A stretch of 64,000 nt of DNA from Dastarcus helophoroides (GCA_028583605.1 CM053326.1:7448587-7512586), one strand, 5' to 3'; counted from the stretch's first letter, positions 1 through 11,497 are shown. Program-made: numbers and translations. Notes: a model not told the origin generated them from the sequence alone.

Positions 1-950
1 CACCTCTGGGCCCTTTAACCGTGATCACACGGGATTTGACGGTGACTGTGATCCCTTCAGGGATTTTTACTGTTTGGTTCGTCACTATTTGCTTCATCGT
101 GCTAAAACATAAAATTGGGTTAGATAATGTTAAACGACGTAAACAAAGAACAAATATTAAAATTTTAAAAGAAAAGAAAATTCAAAACATAGAATGTCAC
201 ATAACCTATACACTTTCACTAAGTCATTTTTTTGATAAACTTTTGGGATTTGGATTCAATATAACTTAAAATACAATTTTAGCTATGTAATATTACCGAT
301 AATTACACTATTTTCGATAAAATACATACACTATTTAAGATGATTTAAGATTTTTCAATTGCTTAAAATTTCTACTAACCTTTCACGTTGACGTAAAGAA
401 GCGGAAGAGAATTTGACATTTTGAACATGAATAACGAATACTAGATGGCGCTGAAAATAAAACCGCTAAGTTTAAAATTTGAAATCCACTCAATGGAAAA
501 ATTCTCTGTAAAATTAAAAGAAATTGTAAAAGAAAAGTTTTCTATGAAACTATTCTACGCAGAAGCAATAAAACATCAAAAAAAGATAAATTAATAACTT
601 AAGATTTATCCCGAAATTTTTAAAAATTTGATTTTCAAGTTTAAAGTGAGAAGTTTTAGAAAAAGATCGCAGTTTGTAGAAAAAAATCGAAATTTATAAT
701 AAATGTATTCTCGAGTTTAAAATCTGAGCAGGAACTTTGGAAAATAAACCCAAATTTCGAGGAAGATTTGAGCATATAAAAAATGAAGTTTTATTGCAGT
801 GTCGAAAAAATTTGGAGGACAAAATCAAAACTGTAGGGCCAAAAATTTGAGAAATCAAATGAGCATTTAAATAGAGTCAAGACGTCAAAATTTTAGAAAA
901 AAATTAAAGAAATTCACTTTTAAACGCACAATTTTGTGAAAGCATTTCAA
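1..950. other. AT-rich intergenic sequence, no gene seen
   Basis: I see no credible coding region. The 82-codon ORF near the start has no recognisable domain. From about 600 to 950 the sequence drifts into the A-rich, GTCGAAATTT-like low-complexity style found throughout the window. Confidence 0.6.
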
Positions 951-1099
951 TTTTTGTTTAAGTTTAATCCACTCGCAAAGGGTAACCCCATTATGCTTTC
1001 AAAGCACTGCGAGCAGAATGCGGGAACAAGGATAGATGGCGATGAACCGCCTTCTTAAACAAGGATAGGTTATAATTTTTGGGGAAAATTCCCTTCGGT

Positions 1100-1600
1100 A
1101 ACAAGTTTCATAACTTGGAAGTTCTATAGAAAAAAGAGTCTCCGTAGACAGAAGTCCTCACTGTGTCAACCTGGACCGCACAGGAATTTGCTGTCTCCGA
1201 CTGTCTAGTACGCCTCAAGAATCTTGCCCTTGGGGGGATCAATCCTATTAGTTCCTGCGAGCATCTTCCATGATAGTACTTGTAGAAGAGAGACAAATCA
1301 CCAACCATACGCTCGTGCTCTAGTGTTTCGAGAGAATCGGTCAGAGTCTCGTCATCAATTAGGCGAATCCCTCTTCTTTGAATTGAATCCAAGAGAGCTG
1401 AAGTGTGTTTTGGGGCTGAACTCCAAACATGAGAACAGTATTCTAGTGTTGGCCTAACTTGAGCTTTGTATAGTGTTAATAGCTGATGAGTACTTTTTAG
1501 CTCTAAAAAGAAAGCCTAGCTTCTGAGAGGCGGATTTCGCAATGGCGCGCACATGATCGTCCCAAGGGAAGTTAGTGCTCGCATTCACTCCTGATGAACA
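1100..1600 (-). pseudogene. LINE ORF2 reverse transcriptase C-terminal remnant
   Basis: The segment from about 1600 to 1454 reads WDDHVRAIAKSASQKLGFLFRAKKY. It continues after a small deletion and frame change into 1392..1108 (DSIQRRGIRLIDDETLTDSLETLEHERM, then FLRRTRQS). The same protein string is read at 8130-8560, so it belongs to the LINE ORF2 C-terminus downstream of the RT palm. Several frame changes make it non-functional. Confidence 0.75.
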
Positions 1601-1604
1601 GATT

Positions 1605-2612
1605 TTACTGTTTACAAGAATTTCGTGCATCTTCAAATGTGGTCCGAGTCTCGACTGAGAGATTATTTCGCCAACGTCGATATGTGCAGTTTTTGCAGGA
1701 GACAGCCCGAACACATTTTTTACTAAACCAAGATTTACTGGAGGCAGACTTCTTTTTGGAGTGGGGAATTGAACATTCCATACCAATCAGGATAGCTTCC
1801 GTGATGGATTCGGCGACTAAGGAAGGGTTGTCTGAGTTAAAGCAGACTTCCTGCCACGGAAAAGACGCAAAAAAGTCTCTTAATTCTTCCCAGTTTGCAG
1901 AGTGCCAAACCCAACGAGACTGCGTCTGAGAAGAAGGTGGCATATGAAGCGAGCGAGAGGCAGCTACAAGCTTGTAATCCGAATTTCCATGCGGTGATGT
2001 CACAGAAATTTTATACGAATTTGGTGAATTTGTAAGGTAAAGGTCGAGTAGATTAGATTGATGGGTATCTACATCAGGAATTCTTGTGGGTTCCTCAACT
2101 AATTGCGATAGTCCACAAGTGATGGCGAAATCCTGTGCCACCCTTCCCGCCTCGTCAGTTCGGGAAGAAAACCTTAACCAGAGGATGTTGTGTACGTTGA
2201 AGTCACCGAGAGAGACAACCTCAGCTTTTGGATAATTTGTCTGTATGTGATCAAAGGTTACGGAGAGAAGAGCTGCCTGTATAAGGGATCGTTTGGAGAC
2301 AAATAAAGTGAGCAAATGAATATTACTTCGTTTTTGGAGCAGATTTTCAGCCAAATCACGTCATGATCAGCAGATTCCAGTGCTTCTTCTCGATCTTTCC
2401 TTTTGAAGGTGTTGATGAACCGAGTTTAGATTTGAGTTTAGACCCCGAATGTTACAGAATTGAATTTTGAATAAATTGTTTGAAAGGAACTTGGCCCGTG
2501 GTACATTAAAATTCTTCGTCGATTTTGGATTCCCTCGTACACCCTCCACTCGGACATCCGAACGGGAGGGTAGTTTACGTCCAGAATTTTTTGCGCGAAG
2601 AGAATCCATCAT
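1605..2612 (-). pseudogene. LINE ORF2 endonuclease part (frameshifted, C-terminally truncated)
   Basis: Two overlapping reading frames cover this part. The first (2612 to 2367) contains the phrase NIRGLNSNL, typical of the beginning of LINE endonucleases. The second (2354 to 1605) contains the catalytic-type GDFNVHN motif, an LVEEPTRIPD segment and a GNSDYKL segment near the position of the usual SDH motif, where Tyr replaces His. A frameshift or small deletion near 2360 separates them. After about residue 240 of the second frame the sequence jumps to RT C-terminal material. I infer a dead copy. No complete endonuclease can be read. Confidence 0.75.
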
Positions 2613-2660
2613 CTTTGTTTTTAATAATTACAAAAAAAAATCAGAGTAGATGAAAAAACG

Positions 2661-5131
2661 AAATAAGGAAAAGGACAGGATGAGGAAAAAAGAATAGCAG
2701 AAACCGACTCATGTATCAGAGAGGGAAACATGATGTAAGCATCATTTCATCGCCTCCTAGTGATACTACCTCGGACGACTGAAAGTTCCAGTCTACCACC
2801 TAGCGTAACTTCAAAAAGTAATTTGCTTAGTGTACATAAGTATCTATTTACCTCGTATTTGAATCAAGGCAAAAATGTTACACCTTGTTAGACAAGCCGT
2901 TGATTGAATACATATTAGATATGCAAACCTTATCACAAAATGCGTATACCACTTTTCTCTATGCATACTCCAAAACGTTGTTAAGGAAGTGCTGGTACCT
3001 AGTGGTCAATAGTAAAACTATTACACTTTGGCAGGGGAAAACAGAGTTCTTTACGGTTTTGGTCATTTATCCAAGATCTGCACCACAAATCAAACAATAA
3101 TTATTTTCTCTTATTGATATGTCCAAGGTCGCCGCGTGATGGGATGGGAAGTTTCACTTCGATGAATACACTTTTAAATTATGAAACTTTGACAAAACAC
3201 CTTTTTTTATAGAGTATAAGACATTTGATTAACTTCGAATTTTTAAGCCAAATTCTCATCTTTAACTTGGAATATATTGTTCAAAATTTCCAAATTTTTA
3301 GAAAAATTAGAAATTACTAAACGAATACAATAACTTTTAAGAAATAACTCCAAATTAAAAAAAATCGTGAAATTTATTCTTTTAATTTACAACTCGTTAT
3401 TAATTAAATAATTTCAATTTGAAGTCAACATTTTAGGGATAAAAAAACAAGAATTGCAAATTTAAAGGAAAAAAAAATAAATTTATTTAAAAAAATGTTT
3501 TCAAAATTTTAAGTTGAACTTGCTACTTTTTTCCTTCGATTCAACATTTTATTTTTTTTAAATTGATCCCAATAATTCGCGTTTAAATTGGAAAATTCGA
3601 GACATTTTTTTAACAAAATGTTTATTATTCTAGTAATTTCAACTTTTTATAGACGTTGGAAAATCTCTTTTTATTTTTAAAATCATAACTTTTTCTCAAA
3701 ATTTCGAATTGAGAATTTACATGTTTATTCTTCTCTTCATATGTCCACTTCAATCACAAAATCAAAACTTTCTAGAAATCTTTTACTTAAATTGTCCGTT
3801 GATATTTTACCTGGTTATGCCCGTTATCTTAATCATTGCATTCCGATACCGACCGACTAATTCGCCACAGATGGGCTGCTGTTCTGATCAGTGTTACCGC
3901 TTGCAAAATACGAAATTACTGACAAATCTTGATTAAATTTCTGACTTTTTCTAGCAAAGTTTAAATGTTATATTCCTTGTATTTCGTGACAAATTCAAAA
4001 TTAAATTGTATTTATTATATATTTGCTTTAATGAGCTTTTGACAAATCAATTTTAACAGAAATTTATTTAAATCATATTATATAAAATATTTTTGCCATA
4101 TTAAAACGTTCTTAGCTGAGAAGTGTTAGATCTTTACAACCGTAAGGAGAATTTCCGCTAGCAGACCAAAGTGATCCTCTCCACGTTGAGTTAGGAGAAT
4201 TATGTCAATAGGGACAAAAAACCAATGGTTATAAAACTTGTTCATGTAATAAAAGCAGTTAAAATTACTGAAAACACTTGACTCTGAAAAGTTAGAAACC
4301 CTACCCTACACAACAAAGACATTGAATTGCACCCTAAATGCGCTTTGGTTTTCTCTGTACAACACATGTTTAAGATCCAATATTACAAGAGAATCGCTGT
4401 CAAGGGGGCCAACGTGTAAAAATTTCAAAATATGTAGTGTGTAAAAATCGCGAATCGAAATTCGAGGTTATTCCTTGAAATTCCTGGTTATAAGTCAATA
4501 CTGGCAAGTTTACTGGCAAGACCTTATATTCCTGGCTAATGCCAGTATTTATTGGCAAACCGACAACTTTGGTATTGATTCATATTTTTCCACTCACGCC
4601 TACCTGGCAATTTACAGATTCAGTATAGACGAAGTTAAGAAAAACCTTAACTTTATAAGAACATAAAATAAATCGGAATAATTGGGTTTAGAATTATTAA
4701 ATTTAAACTCGGAATTTTCACAAAAATATTGATTTAAAATATTTATCCAATATTTGAAAACTGAAAATATGCGAAATTTGACAATTAAATTGAAAAATAT
4801 GAGAGATTTTTTTCATAATTTTGGTTTTCTATGGAAATCAAAAATGTCATAAAAAATGTATTTCAATTTCTAAATTCAAATTTTCTGCGGCAAAATTGAA
4901 ATTTCAAGATCAAAAACAAAACGAAATTTAAATCTCAAAAACGAAGTTTTATAAAAAAATTTAGCTCTGCAACTAATAAGTTTGTGAAGAAACTTAACCT
5001 TTTAAGAAAACAGATAAAGACGATTTTTGACACAAAAGTTGAAGGAGCAACGGAACGAACACTTTAGAGAACACACAATTTTGACTACTAAATTCAAAAC
5101 AAACAATTTCGATTTATTTTAGTTTTTGATA
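2661..5131. other. AT-rich intergenic sequence, no gene seen
   Basis: The part around 2700-2860 is less AT-rich and may be 5' flank of the LINE. The rest is low complexity. The ORFs at 2885-3100, 3709-3936 and 4475-4666 have no domain and no homopolymer-independent codon signal, so I leave them out. Confidence 0.5.
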
Positions 5132-5260
5132 TATATACCGGGTGTAGCAGGATCATGGTACACCCCTTATTATATTAAAATTTACATTCCTATTGTTGTC
5201 ACTTTCGCTAGAACTGATACCAACTTTTGATTTTTAAATAGAACACCCTGTATATTATTA
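5132..5260. mobile_element. short element with imperfect terminal inverted repeats
   Basis: The ends read TATATACCGGGTG and CACCCTGTATATTA, which are imperfect inverted complements. The 129-bp interior has no ORF. I infer a MITE-like or deletion remnant. No clear target duplication was seen and the superfamily is unknown. Confidence 0.3.
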
Positions 5261-5439
5261 AACTTTTGGAATCTGCACAATTTTCTGGATACAAGAGTAA
5301 TTTTTAAAGTATCAAACATTTTTTTGGTCCCATTTTATCTTTGGTGTAGAAAGTCATGACTCATCCTAATTAACGCTAACTGACAACATAAGCGCTGCAA
5401 AAAAATTAAATTAGGAAAACTTGGCAATTCCTTTTTTTT

Positions 5440-6600
5440 TAAATTTGTTTTCCAACTATTCAGAATTTAGACTTTCTTTAAACATTTTGATTTTTTTTTG
5501 AAAATTTAACTTTTTATGAAAATGAAATGAAAATTTCCACTTTTTTCAAAATTTTGCCATCTTTCAAATTTTCAACTATTCAAAATTTCGACTTTTTTAA
5601 AAATCACGAATTTTTCTAAAATTTCGACCTTTTCAAAAATCAACTTTTTTTGAAGATCTTAACTTTTTCCAAAAATCGACTGAAATTTCGACTTTTTAAA
5701 TTTTATACTTTTTCCAAAAATTTTTTGATTTTCTTTAAATATTTCGGCTTTTGATAATTTTGAATGTTATTCAAAATTTTCGAATTACTTAGTTTTGATT
5801 TTAAAAATATTTTAATTTTTTTAAAGAACTGCACTGCACCAGTTTTTTCAATTTTGATATTTTTTTGAAAATTGATATTTTTCCAAATTTCGTCTATTTT
5901 AAACATTTTCCTTTTTGCAGTTTTTGACGTCAATATTGTGACTATTATATCACGATTTGTTTGCATAATTTCGACTTTTTGTGAAAAATTTCGACTTTTT
6001 TTTTGAAGATTTTTACATTTTTCAAAATTTCGGCTTTTTTCAAAATTATCAATTTTTTTTAAATTCCAACTTTATGACAATTTTGACATTTCACCAGTGT
6101 TTTAAATTATCATTATTTTCAAATTTTTAGCTTTTCAAATTTTCATTTATTTTAAATTTCAGGATATTTTAAAAAATTTCGTCCATTTTTCAAATGAATC
6201 TATTTTTCAAAGTTTAAATTTTTTTAGAAATTTAAAATTTTTTCAAAATTTTACCAATTATCTTAAAAATTTCGTTTTTTCATTCAATTTCAATTTTTTT
6301 TTTAATCTAATGAATTGTTCTGAAAATTCCCCCTCTTTTGAAACTATCAACATTTTTCTCAAAAATTTGACTTTTTTCCCAATGTTGAAATTTTGCCTTT
6401 TTTAAAAGTTTCTCAGCAAAAAGTCGAATACTCGAAATTTTATCAAAATTTTAAGTTTATCTAACATTTGGGTTTTTAAATAGTTTTTATAAATTTCGAA
6501 TTCTCAATTTACTAGAAATTTCGCGTTAAAATTTGAATATTATTTCGATTTTTTCAAGTCACAAAAAGCGAACTTTTTTCTCAAAACAAAGTGTTTTCGT
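5440..6600 (-). repeat. T-rich satellite (TTTCGAC-type word), reverse orientation
   Basis: The sequence consists of loosely repeated AAATTTCGACTTTTT words. It is the reverse complement of the AAAGTCGAAATTT word that builds the arrays at 14.6-18.8, 24.2-27.5 and 42.6-48.5 kb. ORFs in it are artefacts of composition. Confidence 0.65.
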
Positions 6601-7690
6601 GTTAAAATTAGAATTTTATTTCGGTTTTTTTTCCAAGACTCATAATTAACAAGAAAAACAGATATTGGTCAATTTGAACATTACTTTTTTCCCAACTACA
6701 AATATCTATAAATATTTTCTGTTCTAAAATTTGTGCATCTTGATAGCAATAAATACTCTCAGTTCAAAAATAACTTTTAGAAAAGGAACACCCTTCCAGT
6801 AATTTTATCATTTTACCCAAACATCTGTTTTTACTTAGAAAGTAAGATAAATAAACAATGTAGTTCAATTGGCCTGCGTCACAATAGCAGACAAAACTTC
6901 AAAAGGGGCTGGGCGAGTCATAACAGTAATTATTATAAAATTGCTTTTCGTGGAAAATTATGCTTCAAGTTTGTTATTGTTATTATGATTAATTGTACTG
7001 TTTTATTAAGTACATATTTCTGCTTAAATTCTTTGGAAATACAGCTGTACTTGGAAACACCAATAGAGCAATAGAAAAGGATAAATAGGCAGTACACTTT
7101 TTGAAAATAGTCCAAATCAAAAACAAACAAAGGAAATTAAATTAAGGCAAAGATGCATGAAAAACGCCGAAAAATGTAAAAAAGTAGGACATGACATAAA
7201 ATCCGGTCTCTAGTAATTATTATGGCAGTATTATGGTATTATCAAAGCCGTATTTAATATTAAGGTCAGAAAAAAATTATACCCAACATCCAAAACTTAG
7301 GGCTTCTTTCTTAAACAGAATTCATGCCGGTTTAAAAAAATATATAATGCTGAAATGCCAAAAATTCTGTCTAAACAATAAAAAATATTTTTGAAAAAGT
7401 AATAATTTTTATAAATAAATTAATTAAAAAGTCAACAAAAACTTAAAAAACGAATTTACATGAACTACAAATTTTAAGGAAAAAGTCGAGATTCCGAGAT
7501 TAAATTAATTATATCAATTAAATTAATTTAACAAAAAGTTTATCAAAAATGTTAAGAAATATGCATACATAATCTTTTTACACTGGTTTATTGTCTTAAC
7601 TAATATTTAAATTTGTTTCAAATTCTTTTTGGAATCTTAAGTTGAATTCAGTTAAAGAAAAATATAACGATTTGTTTATTCCAACAAGAG
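6601..7690. other. AT-rich intergenic sequence, no gene seen
   Basis: No coding region, repeat boundary or RNA gene that I can support. Confidence 0.5.
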
Positions 7691-7694
7691 CATT

Positions 7695-8732
7695 TTGGCT
7701 AATTCAAGCAACAATGCTAATGCCGGACTTGCCATCTACCCAGTCATAAAACAGGTTTTATTTTGCCTGAAGGCTGAAGTGACCCATTATTTAAGAGTTC
7801 AAACGATTTCAAAATACTACCCCACCAGCTGCTCATCGCTGACGACTGTCGAAACCTGCAGTTACTGTGTCCCTCTATTGGTGAAAAGATTAAACAAAAG
7901 GATGCAGAGGACCAGGGATAAGATCCTGATGATTAATCGGGATTCCGAAATCATTCTGGAATGGAGTAAAAAAAATCTGGTCGACTTTAACGCTTCAAAA
8001 TCTCAGGACGCGGTTTTCTCTAAGAACACATCAAGGGATAAAGCAACAAACATACTCATGGACGGTAAAATCCTCCCGATGGAACTTAATCTGTTTCTCC
8101 TAGGAATGAATGCGAGCACGATCATGTGCGCGATATTGCCAAATCTGCCTTTCAGAAGCTAGGCTTTCTTTTTAGAGCTAAAAAGTACTTCACATCTCAT
8201 CAGCTACTCACACTATACAAAACTCAAGTTAGGTCAACTCTAGAAAACTCTTCTATGTTTGGAGTTAAGCCTCAAAGCACACTTTAGCTCTTTTGGATTC
8301 AATTTAAAAAAGAGCAATTCGCCTAATTAATGACGAGAGTTTGACCGATTCTCTCGAAACACTAGAGTACCGACGAATGGTTGGTAACTTATTTCTTTTT
8401 TACAAGTACTTTCATGAGAGATGCTCGCGGCAACTAATAGGATTGATCCCCCCAAGGGCTAGATTTTTGAGGCATACGAGACAGTCGGCGTCAGCAAATT
8501 CCCGTGCGGGCCAGCTTGACACAGTGAGGACTTCTGTTTACGGAGATACTTTTCTATAGAACTCCCAAGCTATATAACTCGTTATCGAACGGAATTTTCC
8601 CCAAAAATTGCAACCTATCCTTGTTTAAGAATGCGGTTCATGGACATCTATCCTCGTTTCAGCATCCTACTCGCTCTACTTTGAAGGCATAATGGGGTTG
8701 CCCTGTGCGAGTGAATTGAACTTAAAAAAAAA
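7695..8732 (+). mobile_element. LINE family L1w, copy 2, 5'-truncated RT remnant
   Basis: This plus-strand copy keeps the second half of the reverse-transcriptase ORF. A degenerate LLIADDC string near 7830 is the place of the usual ADD palm motif. NRDSEIILEWSKKNLVDFNASKSQ follows (about 7935-8010). After a frameshift near 8155 the LGFLFRAKKYFTSHQLLTLYK thumb is read in another frame, and then 8341..8559 (DSLETLEYRRMVGNL, LIGLIPPRARFLRHTRQSASANS). The 3' end carries the shared GGGGTTGCCCT block and a nine-A run at 8724-8732. Stops and frameshifts make it a pseudogene. It overlaps copy 1 only downstream of the deletion of copy 1, so together they outline most of ORF2. Confidence 0.8.
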
Positions 8733-9051
8733 GGTTTTCCTTGAAATTTAAACTAAAAAGTCAGATGTTTTTTTCAATTTATTTAACATTTCTTCGGCCC
8801 AGTTTGGAAATATTTAAATTTTTATGGTTTGTTGACAATTTTCTAAACAGTTTTTAAAATGCGACTACGTGATATTTAAATTTATTGAAAACGTCACTTC
8901 ATGACAGTTCACAAATTAAGAGGTTAGTTTATTTTACATAGAATAAGAATATTGAAAAATAGGAGACCAAAAATTAGATATGGAAAAAGAATAAATAATA
9001 AAAATTTGTTTTTTTGATAAATTAGGAAATTATAAAAAAATACCTAAAAAA

Positions 9052-9112
9052 GGTTGTATCACTGGACATCGATGTTTCGCTCTCATTTGAGCTCGTCAGC
9101 AGTGCATAACAT
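9052..9112 (-). ncRNA. type I hammerhead self-cleaving ribozyme
   Basis: Read on the minus strand, all conserved parts are present in order. They are: 5' strand of stem I CACTG; core CTGACGA; stem II GCTC paired with GAGC around loop AAATGA; core GAAA; stem III ACAT paired with ATGT around CG; cleavage-site C after the stem-III U; and CAGTG, which pairs perfectly with CACTG. An outer GTT/AAC pairing past small internal loops would extend stem I. The short stem III is typical of hammerheads in Penelope-like pseudo-LTRs. Cleavage is predicted directly after the C that follows ATGT. Activity has not been tested. Confidence 0.85.
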
Positions 9113-9240
9113 GGAAAGAGAACAATGAGGAAGAAATACTTAAAAATAAAAATTTTTTAAAATATAAAAAAGAAAAATAAAGAAATTTTAACATGAATAG
9201 ACGTTTCATCATCAATTTACTGTGTTAAAAATTTAAATAT

Positions 9241-9353
9241 TTGAAGCCCAATCCACAAGAAACAACTACTTCGAGGGCTAATACTCTTTCCTACTGAACT
9301 ACACTTGTGGATCGAACTTACATGCTTTTGGTGACTACTATTCCTAACCGCTG
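9241..9353 (-). promoter_or_regulatory. tRNA-like A-box/B-box sequences upstream of the hammerhead
   Basis: On the minus strand this stretch contains CAGCGGTTAGG (9343-9353), AGTTCGATCC (9309-9318, close to the pol III B-box) and TAGTTCAGTAGG (9290-9301, close to the A-box). They lie 140-240 nt upstream of the ribozyme on the same strand. The order is not that of a simple tRNA head. A pol III promoter or decayed tRNA-derived SINE head is possible but unproved. Confidence 0.25.
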
Positions 9354-9530
9354 ACGTTTTCAATAAATTTAAATATCACGTAGTCGCATTTCAAAAACTG
9401 TTTAGAAAATTGTCAACAAACCATAAAAATTTAAATAATTCCAAACTGGGCCAAAGAAATGTTAAATAAATTGAAAAACATATAATATTTTCGGTCAATA
9501 AGGGTCTACCATGAAGAATAAAAAGTCAGA

Positions 9531-9974
9531 GTTTCAGCTAAAAATGTTTAAACTCGAAAATATTTTCCTTTGATTTTAAGCAAGTTCGGAGGAGTAATAT
9601 GGTGGAATATTAAAAGAAAAAACAAAGACATTTTTAAGTTACGTTAGAAAATCAATTTTTAATTGGAAAAACATAAAAATCCTAAAAATGAGTCACCGGA
9701 TCTGAACCGAGAAACCGTTATTTTTGTTGGAACGAAAACCGGAACCAAAACGATAAAATGTTTTTGCCAAAAAGAAAAAATACCAGTTGGAAGCCTCGAC
9801 TCTTTTCTCAAAATTCAGTAAATTTAATGTTATCCTGCAAGTTTTTAGTTTAAACCTGAAAATAAAACTCCTTTCTAAAATTTCAACTCTTTGAAACTTG
9901 GGTTAAATCTCGAATTTGTTTTATTTTCAAGATTTGCTTAAAATTAGAATTTTTGCTGAAAATTTCAACTTTAA
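9531..9974. other. AT-rich spacer, no gene seen
   Basis: No coding, RNA or clear repeat signal beyond the local A/T-rich words. Confidence 0.45.
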
Positions 9975-10845
9975 TTAAACCAGACTTATTTTTTACATAC
10001 ATTTCAACAAATTTTTTTCTAAATTTTAATTTCCAACTTCCTACTTGAAACCAAAACTTGCAAAAAGGAAACCCAATTTATTAAAAAAAAAATCTTAACT
10101 TCAACCTCGAAACCTCCTACTTATTTTATTAGAAATTTTGAAGATTTATGCAAAAAAATATTCGAATTTCTATTAAAATTTGGGGTAAGCGCTTTGATTT
10201 AAAATTTATATTAAATATTTCATTAACTGAAATATAAACATTTGGTGTTAAAGCTTAAATTTGTGTTTACAAAAGCCCCTAACAGCTCTACGAACAGGTT
10301 CATCGCATCACAAATTGCCGCCTGGGATAAACACCATCAAAACTTAAAGAAAAAATGCCCAGTCCTAACTCATATTTTAAGAAAAAATTCGAAATTCCAA
10401 TATTTAACTCGACAATTCGAAATAAAACTCAAAATTAAAGTTTAACTCAAAGAAAAGTACAAATAATGTAACATATATATTTTTATTTTTTTGGTGGAAC
10501 GGACTGGCCCTTGGTTATCTTCAAAAAATGAAATACAAATCCTGTCCCCTGAAACCAAGAAAGATTAAAAAACACAACTAACGCAGCTCTAACGCCTTTC
10601 GATAGCTAAGCTATCATCTTCAGAGAGATACAGTATTTCATTTTTTTAATGTAAGATATAAAAAAAGACTATTTTCGAATAAAAATAATGACATTTCGGG
10701 TGGCGAATATCCAAATTTTAAAAAAATGAAATTTTTAGAATATTTTAAGCGAAAAGCAATAATTTTTAAACACAAAATTTGGAGCAAACTCGAAGTTATC
10801 AAAAACAATTCTGGTTTACAATCTACATTTTAGGAAACTTAAAAA
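9975..10845. repeat. ~870-bp duplicated unit, copy 1
   Basis: It is near-identical to 13740..14605, with only scattered substitutions and small indels visible. Both copies carry the same family-B insertion at the same place, so the duplication came after that insertion. A 67-codon ORF is conserved in both (10242..10445 and 14004..14207; NRFIASQIAAWDK string). I do not recognise it, and its conservation may only reflect the recent duplication. This copy lies downstream of the zinc-finger gene; the other lies inside its intron. Confidence 0.85.
10488..10640 (-). mobile_element. Penelope-like element family B, copy B1
   Basis: It shares the GGTGGAACGGACTGGCCCTT tail and the TGAAACCAAGAAAGATTAAA block with copies at 14250, 18217, 42405 and 51264. 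A hammerhead-like core lies at 10587..10627 on the minus strand: stem I CTCT/AGAG, core CTGAAGA plus an extra T, stem II GATAG/CTATC. In this copy the usual GAAAC reads GAAAG, which weakens stem III. The right boundary is approximate. Confidence 0.6.
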
Positions 10846-11389
10846 TTGAACTTGAGGTGAAGTTTTGTTTAAAGTTTTATTACTTATTTCCAAGTCTGTA
10901 AGACGCTAAACAAAAAATTTTGTAATATTTGGCCCGCGCATATAAAATGGCTCGCCATTCCTGGCCTAAACTGAAGTATTGGCCGATATAGGTCTAAAAC
11001 GAAAATTTGGTCAGTCTCAACTAAAAAGTTGTTGACCCTTTACCAATATGTAAGAGAACAAATGCCAAGGTATTTGTACTCAAATTTATTGTTAAAAAAA
11101 ACTACACTACTACAGTATTTAAAATTTATACAATATGTAACAAAAATTCTGATTTTATTATAATACAGCCCAAAAATCAAGAACAAATGATAAAACAGAA
11201 TGAAATAATAAATATAATAAATATGCTTGAAATATACACAACTGTCAAAATAAAATTCAATCATATAACAATTTGAAAGGATTCAAAAATAAACTTTTAA
11301 ACGTCATTTTTTAAATAGAACTATATAGGGGAAAATGTATAGATAGTAATTTGTAAATATAAATAATTCTAAAATAAATATGTATAAAC
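10846..11389. other. AT-rich sequence, possible 3' UTR of the zinc-finger gene
   Basis: No gene seen. A minus-strand AATAAA-type signal (plus-strand TTTATT near 11085) could end a long 3' UTR of the zinc-finger gene. That would place the family-C element at 11404..11789 inside its transcript. This is inference only. Confidence 0.35.
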
Positions 11390-11452
11390 TATTTTCAGTA
11401 TTACAGGATATACTTCTTCCGGGATTGGATCGTGTTAAAGAACTACTAAAAG

Positions 11453-11497
11453 TGTTCGACGTTTCGCCCACCCTCGTAGGGGGCTTCTTCAGGAACA
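11453..11497 (-). ncRNA. hammerhead-like ribozyme variant, left arm of C1
   Basis: On the minus strand: stem I TGTTC/GAACA, core CTGAAGA, one extra A, stem II GCCC/GGGC, core GAAAC, then GTC as cleavage-site triplet with an almost absent stem III. The extra core nucleotide departs from the strict consensus. Short-stem-III hammerhead variants that may act as dimers have been reported in Penelope-like elements. This one is in the sense orientation of the zinc-finger mRNA. Confidence 0.5.

Larger units (their letters stand above)
951..2660 (-). mobile_element. LINE family L1w, copy 1, internally deleted
   Basis: This is a non-LTR retrotransposon in reverse orientation. The 3' end at about 951-990 matches the 3' ends of two other copies (8690-8732 and 15222-15267). 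All three share a GGGGTTGCCCT...GCGAGT...TTAAACTTAAA terminal block. The 5' part encodes the start and body of an endonuclease/phosphatase-type domain. It is fused at about 1600 to the C-terminal end of the reverse-transcriptase ORF, so the whole RT palm is missing. The protein style resembles jockey/CR1-group elements, but the clade is not established. The element is broken and cannot be autonomous. The 5' boundary near 2660 is approximate. Confidence 0.8.
8766..9518 (+). mobile_element. Penelope-like element family A, copy 1 (753 bp, non-coding)
   Basis: The insertion is flanked by a 12-bp direct duplication, TAAAAAGTCAGA, at 8754-8765 and 9519-9530. It starts TGTTTTTTTCAATTTATTTA. Its arms of about 130 bp (about 8766-8896 and 9351-9482) are inverted complements. 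The right side alone carries an extra tail of about 36 nt ending GGGTCTACCATGAAGAA. Between the arms lie a complete hammerhead ribozyme (minus strand, 9052..9112) and tRNA-like box sequences. Inverted pseudo-LTRs, a one-sided ~34-nt extension, variable-length target duplications and hammerheads are known traits of Penelope-like elements, so I assign it there by inference. There is no RT ORF, so it is non-autonomous. Copies: 57572..57820 and 16782..16824. Confidence 0.7.

Noticed and set aside
3709..3936. 75-codon ORF with hydrophobic segment
   Set aside because: No family resemblance, AT-rich composition, no supporting gene structure.
4475..4666. 63-codon ORF rich in Trp and Tyr
   Set aside because: The Trp-Gln pattern comes from repeated CTGGCAA words, not from a domain.
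7841..7865. CTGACGACTGTCGAAAC string resembling a hammerhead core
   Set aside because: No stem II between the two core boxes and no stem I partner; it is LINE coding sequence.
10242..10445. Conserved 67-codon ORF in both duplicated units
   Set aside because: Conservation is explained by the recent duplication of the DNA; no domain recognised. Kept only as a note in the repeat entry.
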